The position numbers and the translations under genes are program-made. Below, one piece after another: positions 63,386-64,000 of a DNA stretch of 64,000 nucleotides. The notes below the pieces were generated by a model. It made no database searches and was not told where the DNA came from. It was given only the letters and a program-made list of their open reading frames with translations. Positions within the stretch are counted from its first letter, which is position 1. Every line of letters begins with the position of its first letter. Origin of the DNA: Pseudomonadota bacterium (lineage in GTDB: Bacteria; Pseudomonadota; Alphaproteobacteria; Acetobacterales; Acetobacteraceae); NCBI GenBank assembly GCA_021809435.1, contig JAKBAD010000004.1, forward strand, positions 62,001 to 126,000. Reading direction: 5' to 3'.

Positions 63386-64000
63386 GGCGGGCGCTTCCTC
63401 GGTGTCAATTTCGGCTTGTGTCGCCGCCGGGTAGCGCGGCCCCGCCACCTTGCGCGGCGCCACAATCTCTTCCAGCCGCGCCAGCTGCGCGGGCGAGAGC
63501 GCCACCTCCGCCATATCCTCGCGCAAATGCGCCACGCTGGTGGTGCCGGGAATGGCATGCACGCCCGGCCCCCTGGCCAGCACCCAGGCCAGCGCGGCCT
63601 GCGCCGGACTCACCCCGATCTCAGCCGCATAAGCCTCGAACTCGGCCAGAATCGTGAGATTTTGGGCGAAATTCTCGCCTTGAAAGCGCGGCATGCCGGC
63701 GCGTATATCGCCGGGCGCGAACCGCGTATCGCGCACCCCGCCGGCCAAAAACCCGCGCGCCACCGGCGAGAAGGCCACCAGCGCCACGCCCAGCTCGTCG
63801 CAAGCCGCCAGCAGCCCATATTCGGGGTTGCGGCTCCAGAGCGAATATTCATTCTGCACGGCGGCAATGGGGTGAACCGCATGCGCCGTGCGCAAGGTCG
63901 CGGCCGAAACCTCCGAGAGCCCGATGGCGCCGATCTTGCCCTGGCGCACCAGCTCACCCAGCGCGCCCACGCTCTCCTCAATCGCCACGGTGCGGTCCAA
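63380..64000 (-). CDS. aldo/keto reductase, C-terminal part (cut by window end)
   Basis: 206 C-terminal residues of an aldo/keto reductase of about 330; the start lies beyond base 64000, so the first codon here is internal. Seen: IEESVGALGELVRQGKIGAIGLSEVSAATL, AVQNEYSLWSRNPE, LVAFSPVARGFLAGG and the NADPH-binding AIPGTTSVAHLREDM. The catalytic Asp, Tyr and Lys are in the missing part. Reduces aldehydes or ketones; the substrate is unknown. The YSLWSRNPE form is that of the yeast/plant-like AKR13 group. Confidence 0.9.
   Translation of the reverse strand: MDRTVAIEESVGALGELVRQGKIGAIGLSEVSAATLRTAHAVHPIAAVQNEYSLWSRNPEYGLLAACDELGVALVAFSPVARGFLAGGVRDTRFAPGDIRAGMPRFQGENFAQNLTILAEFEAYAAEIGVSPAQAALAWVLARGPGVHAIPGTTSVAHLREDMAEVALSPAQLARLEEIVAPRKVAGPRYPAATQAEIDTEEAPAA

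Overview
The window is a 64 kb, GC-rich, gene-dense stretch of bacterial chromosome. Several family-level features point to an alphaproteobacterium: the alphaproteobacterial form of SspB, a COQ9 homologue beside peptide deformylase, a TusA-like protein with a CPMT motif, a PetP/PetR-type MarR plus OmpR-like pair beside ilvE, and a cytosolic-type malate dehydrogenase. A member of the Rhodospirillales/Acetobacteraceae seems likely, but that is inference. I see no phage, insertion sequence, CRISPR array, rRNA or plasmid functions. Most genes are housekeeping. The unusual material is in regulatory sites and intergenic repeats.

Layout. 1-3.6 kb: end of acetate kinase (cut by the window), then a sensor kinase, response regulator and MarR regulator on the minus strand, divergent from ilvE. 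4.6-14.2 kb: RdgB and YqgE, a peroxiredoxin, a GT2-GtrA plus GT39 glycosyltransferase pair, glyoxalase II with a divergent methyltransferase, a large MscS channel, and a HIG1-like protein with AlkB and a GNAT enzyme. 14.2-20.6 kb: a minus-strand agmatine/putrescine operon (spuC, gamma-glutamylpolyamine synthetase, aguB, aguA, APC permease). 21-26.3 kb: malate dehydrogenase; a divergent lipid-remodelling cassette (diacylglycerol kinase versus PlcP-type phosphoesterase and GT4 glycosyltransferase) with a tandem PHO-box-like array between them; then COQ9 and peptide deformylase. 26.4-30.2 kb: rpsU, TusA, Fur, SspB, class I fumarase and a VOC protein. 30.4-37.2 kb: queA-tgt-queF-queG, accD-folC and an SDH-L type dehydrogenase.

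37.2-44.9 kb (minus strand): TonB-like protein, glycine-zipper lipoprotein, dnaJ, dnaK, leuA with a leucine-rich leader peptide, and an rlmB-type methyltransferase. 45-46.3 kb: tRNA-Tyr, tRNA-Gly, tRNA-Trp, secE and nusG. 46.4-55 kb: an EmrAB-type pump, acetoacetyl-CoA reductase, LrgAB, rpmE, a fructokinase-type ROK kinase, then a TusA-like protein lacking its catalytic Cys, a histone-deacetylase-family enzyme, xseB and ispA. 55-64 kb: FUSC exporter, a five-gene Liv-type ABC importer, a soluble chemoreceptor with inverted domain order, and a cut aldo/keto reductase.

Two intergenic repeat families stand out. One is a composite element built of nested palindromes: two halves are inverted copies of each other, and the central long hairpin has a different stem sequence in every copy while pairing is kept (16.7, 30.3 and 54.9 kb, with a half copy at 42.0 kb). 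The other is a cloverleaf-like element with AAAAGTTTTT-type ends enclosing one or two poly-A/T hairpins (4.6, 25.0 and 36.2 kb). A third short motif recurs around 50 kb and on both sides of the chemoreceptor gene.
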